From Scolanthus callimorphus (Eukaryota; Cnidaria; Anthozoa; Actiniaria; Edwardsiidae), in the NCBI GenBank assembly GCA_033964015.1, contig CM066914.1:19627023-19691022 (forward strand): a stretch of DNA of 64,000 nt, given 5' to 3'. The position numbers were made by a program, and so were the translations under genes. Numbering within the stretch: the stretch's first letter is position 1; every line of letters begins with the position of its first letter. This document shows, piece after piece, positions 59,197 through 64,000 of the stretch. The notes below the pieces were generated by a model, which had not been told where the DNA came from, did not search any database, and worked only from the letters and a program-made list of their open reading frames with translations.

Positions 59197-61714
59197 GTAA
59201 GGTTCAGATCGAAAACAGAAGCGAATCGAAGCGAAAATTAGGTTTTCGAAGCATTTCATCGGCGCCATATTTTGATAATCCGAGAGATTTGAAGTTTTCC
59301 AAGCTGCCATACAATCTTTCGCGGTTCTTTCTAATTTATCTTCAAAACCTTAGAACTACCTCGAGCTTCTTTGCTTCGTAATTCCTTCATGAGTTACGAC
59401 GCGAAAGTTACTCAATAAACTGAAATGCTTGGAATCGTTGAATTCGAACAGCTTCATTTGGAACAAAAGAATGAATTTCAATTTCTGGCTCGTTCAAGAC
59501 AAATGTTTTCATGTCTCCAATAAGCAAATGCTGCATATCTCTTTTGCTTTTATGATGACCTAAAGTAATCTTAGGATAACTAGATCGTGGATTTATTTGA
59601 GGAATGCCTCAATAGGTCGAAATTGTAGTGAATTATCGGTATTCAGTGGTTGGAATTTCAGACTGGCCGCCCTTGGCCCCTAGTTTGCATGCTGCTGCAA
59701 ATATTATAGTCAACACAAGGAATCCAACACAAGCGTAGTTCTGACCGCGTTTCATTGTGAATTCTCGGCATAGCTAGTTACCTCTCAGGTATTGTTAAAG
59801 TGAAGCTTGATATTCTTCATAAAACAGAAGTAACCTAGACTCAGCAAAGCATATTTCCTGGGCAATCGAGCGTCGGGTTTTGGTTGTCTGTTGTGCTTTA
59901 GTTTCTCGCGTCGAGTGTTTGGCCCGTCGCGTCTACAACTTTAGGAACATTTTTCTCCTTTTCGCCGGCTATTTGTAGCTCCCAAAGTTAGTATTTCTTC
60001 ATAAATCTTACAAATTTGTACTCCATTTTTCTATATAGAGGCAAATTTGCATGTTCCTAGCGGTAGAGAGTTTAGATTTCGACTTATTTGCAAAGCTTCG
60101 CTCCTAACAGTCCGAAGGAATATTAATTCAATATGGCTGCCACTTGAAGCGAGCACAATCCCCAGCAAGCTGCTGAAGAAACGGTTTGGTAAAATAACTG
60201 TACAGAAGAGCAACTGTCTGAATTATTCAGATCAGTCTTTGAATGGTTTTCCCTGTGAAATATGGTGTTGCCATGTAATGTCGAAGAAAACTTCGAAATC
60301 AAATTATTATCGCTGAAGAATAGTCCTTCGAGGTATTTGATTCTCTTCATCTTTTGCCGTTTTCGCGAAGTCAAATACGTCTTTATAGAAAATTACCGTG
60401 GATATTGAATAGCGAAATAGTAGATCACCGGGAAAGGGTCAGCAAATTGACACACACTTTTGCTGTGTATTCAATTTTTTTCTCTCCCGTGAACTGTAAT
60501 GTAAATATATATTTCACTGCGGGAAGCAAACGGATCACAAAATGATCTGGCACTATAACGACTTATAAAACAAACGTTTCAACTAAGAGTAGTAAAAAAC
60601 ATCGTAAGCTCGTGTTGTATTAGTTGTATTAGCAGAAAGCGTACCGCACTGAGAGAAAGGCCATTTCAGTGTCACGTATTCGAAGTTTCATAATTTCAGG
60701 TCATTGTCTTGATCCCAAAACTTTTGAGAGTACATAGTGTAGGGGTATAATATTTGTCAGCTAAACTCGAAATTTACCTTTTTAGGATCTCAAGCGAAAG
60801 GTGTTGTAGATGAAATTTTAAAGGTAAGCATACAGTAAGAAAAGTAAAATTGTTTTTATTATGTTCTTGTCTGATAGACATTTTATGGCTTTCGAACGAA
60901 AGTGTATTTATACTGCGAAATGGTTTCCCTACAGAACGTGACACACAATTCCCGTGGAACGTTCGGTGTAGAGCTCCAAAAAAGGTATCGCCATTCAAAC
61001 GAACAATTTACCCAGACACTGTAGGGAAAAAACACATTTTAAACCCTTTTCATGTGAAGAAATTCTCTAAAATTTGAGGCACTGTAAAATTAAAGTTACC
61101 CCTTTTTTGTTTCAGTCGAATTTAATTATTTAGAACTACTGAGTCCTCTTTGGTATAGCCACCATTGAAATAACCCAGTAGTCCTGTAAAAAAACTGCAA
61201 ACTCTAATTTCCCAGTAGGGGCTGCTAAATAGGTCACAGTTCTAAATAGGAAAACATCTGAGAATAGAACTCTGTTTATGTTCTATTTTGCACCAGTAGT
61301 GGCAGCTCCGACAGATATTGTAAGGACCCAAGGCCATTGACAAATGATAGTAGTGTGATTAAACTAGACATTTTTTACATTGATAAAAGACAGTTTGTGA
61401 TCCAGTCCATATATTTGAGATCAGCTTGTCTTTTTCAATCTCTGAAGATAACCTGTTTAGTACTGTTTATACTGGAATGTAGAGATGAGGGCATTCCAAG
61501 TCTAGCCATACAGCTTAGGCAAGAGAGTTATATTGAAAATGTTGTTTATTTATGGGCTTAAAATTTATCAAATGTTGCCCCTTAATATTATACAATGTAT
61601 GGCCTTCCTTTGAAATGTCCAGTAAATAAACCTCCTAATAGATGAATTTGTAGAGCACCTTAAGATTGAAATAACTGTCCTGAATATTGAAGTATTGTTC
61701 TTCATTTTCCCCAG
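59197..61714. other. Probable leader intron of beta-catenin
   Basis: AT-rich. Small frames at 60047-60545 and 61337-61561 lack recognised domains. I see no repeat family here, in contrast to CASD1 introns. Confidence 0.35.
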
Positions 61715-61722
61715 CCACCATA

Positions 61723-63704
61723 ATGTCTTACGCACCAGGGATGCAGCGGACGGGGGACGTCAACAAGGACATGCAGACGGCAATGTGGCATCAACAGTAC
61801 CATGATTCTGGCATCATGTCCGGTGCGACCACCACAGCCCACTCTGTCAAAGGAGATGAGGACGATGATTACATGAAAACTACACATATGCAGTTTGAAT
61901 TTGAGCATGGCTTTACTGATCAGGAGATGCAAGCCATGAATGAGACATTTGTCTCAACAAGGAGGTGAGAAAATGGTTGATTAATAGTATGGCTTTAGTC
62001 AAATGAGCTATACCCTAAGAAATGTTGTCTACAACTTCTGTTTCTTTTTTTTATATTCTATTTAAGGTACCTGCTTAACTATAAGGCTTCATCCACCATG
62101 CATTTGAATAAACTAGTTATATTTATTCTGAAACACTAATATACAATCCCCCTTTACTTCTGTCTACAGTAGTCGCATCAGGCAAGCCATGTTCCCAGAA
62201 ACTCTGGAGGAAGGAGCCCAGATCCCTTCCACACATTTGATGACACATCTTCAACTGCTGTTCAACGTTTGGCTGAACCTTCATTGATGCTAAAGCAAGC
62301 TGTTGTCAACTTGATAAATTACCAGGTAGGCTGATAAAATCCTATTTTTTTTTTTGTTGTCTAAAGTTTGATTCCCAAGTTAGATCAGCCTTGAGAAGGA
62401 CTGTTATATGCCTGATGGTGAAACAAACTTGGTGAACATTAACTATTCAGAATATAAAGTGGCCAGATCCTATGTAATGTTGCACATTTGTGGTATTACA
62501 ATATATGGTATTACCTGATTAGTGCTGCTCAGGTAAGACAGGTTAGCAGTGTTTAACTCTGTTAATTGGTGAATTAATTGCCTATAATTATATAACCAGT
62601 CAGAGTGGGTTGATTTGACTCAAACTTAGCAAACTAAAGACTGAGCCAAAACCACATAAGATATTACTATATATATAATTCAGTTATATAATTTATATAG
62701 ACTGGAAAATTATTGTGCATATAAATAGTAAGTTCATGTAATATTATTCCAGGATGATGCAGATTTGGCCACACGTGCCATACCAGAGCTGACCAAGTTG
62801 CTCAACGATGAAGACCAAGTTGTGGTTGGCCAGGCAGCAATGATGGTTCACCAGTTGTCCAGGAAAGATGCCAGCCGACATGCCATCATGAACTCCCCAC
62901 AGATGGTTGCTGCTTTGGTGCGAGCCCTCAATAATGCCACAGATGTGGAAACCACCCGCTGTGCCGCTGGGACCTTGCACAACCTCTCCCACCACCGCCA
63001 GGGCCTGTTATCAATCTTCAAATCTGGTGGCATCCCAGCACTGGTGAAATTGCTGGGTTCACAGGTTGAGGCTGTGGTCTTCTATGCCATCACAACTTTG
63101 CACAATCTCTTGCTCCATCAGGAGGGTGCAAAAATGGCTGTACGTCTTGCTGGTGGCTTACAGAAGATGGTGGCTCTGCTTGGTCGCACTAATGTCAAGT
63201 TTTTGGCCATTGTTACAGGTATGGACAAAGATATGTCAATGTATATTTTACACCTCTCTAAAGAACCTTTGCCCACCTTATATAATGCACCTAGTTCCCA
63301 TATTTATTTATTTATTTATGTGCTATATTTTTTCAACCTTAGAAACCCAGGGTTCATTTCATCAAAAAGATCAGAAATGTTTGATGAAAATCCCAGGGTT
63401 TCTAGGAGTGGAGTATATATCTTACGTACCTGCAAAGGAGAAAAATTGGAACAAAATCTCACTCACTTTATTTTAACATCCTTTACAATGCAAACCATTT
63501 GATACACTGATTATTTTGATAGATTGCTTGCACGTTCTCGCTTATGGCAACCAGGAAAGCAAGCTGATCATCCTGGCATCAGGTGGCCCAGCAGAACTTG
63601 TCCGTATCATGAAGAGCTACACCTATGAGAAGCTCCTCTTCACCACCAGCCGAGTGCTCAAAGTTCTCTCAGTGGACACTGATAACAAGATGGCTATAGT
63701 AGAG
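61723..63704 (+). CDS. CTNNB1: Beta-catenin, N-terminal part (gene continues past the right edge)
   Basis: Coding exons seen: 61723-61964 (exon starts 61715), 62170-62325, 62753-63218 and 63523-63704. The start is [13 protein letters not shown]. The phosphodegron [14 protein letters not shown] keeps all casein kinase 1 and GSK3 sites and the beta-TrCP core, so Wnt-regulated turnover should be conserved. Exon 2 encodes [17 protein letters not shown] and the start of the armadillo region (LINYQ). Exons 3 and 4 encode armadillo repeats with [49 protein letters not shown] and [16 protein letters not shown]. The protein links cadherins to alpha-catenin and activates TCF targets. Exon 2 contains an apparent one-base deletion at TTT 62236-62238: the conserved frame resumes as [15 protein letters not shown] one base over. 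Remaining repeats and the C-terminus lie outside the window. Confidence 0.96.
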
Positions 63705-64000
63705 GTGAGTTAGGATCTTTTTCTAGGAACCCACAGGGAGCTTATTTCGACTACTCAAACAAATTATACGCTGTGCCACAATATATTTCTACATTAAAAA
63801 GAGCTTCCCTGATGTGGAGGAGTTTTGTTTTGCTTTTACTTCTGGGCTAGCATTAGGTAGCAACGGTAGCAAACGATACACGCCTGGGCTGTCTCTGACA
63901 AAAGTCTCTCTGCACCTGTGGGAAATTTATAGCTTAAAATTTGCTTGTATTTGACATGATGACTTGGGCCTTTGATTTAGCTGAGCTCTCTGTTAGAAAC

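Noticed and set aside
63219..63522. Continuation of the beta-catenin frame past exon 3 to 63502
   Set aside because: A good donor at 63219 and an acceptor at 63522 restore the conserved armadillo sequence ([11 protein letters not shown]), so the read-through is intron.

Overview
The window is nuclear DNA of a metazoan, most likely an anthozoan cnidarian and probably a stony coral. It has GT-AG introns, intact phase relations across many exons, a beta-catenin gene, and a very dense load of short terminal-inverted-repeat elements (MITEs). This taxon call is inference; no species can be fixed from the sequence alone.

Layout. 1-27000 is gene-poor. It holds MITE copies, two decayed non-LTR retrotransposon 3' ends (18075-18400 minus, 19575-20603 plus), a 53-bp minisatellite and diverged local duplications. 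Four genes follow, all on the plus strand: a Rolling stone-like membrane protein (two exons, 27003-30752); a small two-domain immunoglobulin-superfamily surface protein (five exons, 31524-35938); a sialate O-acetyltransferase of the CASD1 family (23 exons, 37423-52481); and beta-catenin (coding from 61723, running off the right edge). A 72-bp satellite (53190-54350) follows CASD1, and a MITE-rich gap (54690-57900) lies before beta-catenin.

The four genes form no obvious pathway. CASD1 acts on Golgi sialoglycans, the Rolling stone-like and Ig proteins are membrane or surface proteins, and beta-catenin acts in adhesion and Wnt signalling. What links them is repeat pressure. Introns of CASD1 are packed with MITEs, some ending only tens of bases from splice acceptors. 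Intron 1 of the Ig gene carries a minisatellite array split by a copy of the gene's own fourth-exon region.

Four single-base breaks of reading frame occur in otherwise well conserved exons of CASD1 (three) and beta-catenin (one). At least three are in short homopolymers. Because beta-catenin is essential, I read these as probable assembly consensus indels and not as gene decay.

The most interesting items are the templated exon duplication inside the Ig-gene minisatellite, the two related MITE families with 9-bp target duplications and repeated nesting, and a MITE end that probably supplies a branch point for a CASD1 exon.
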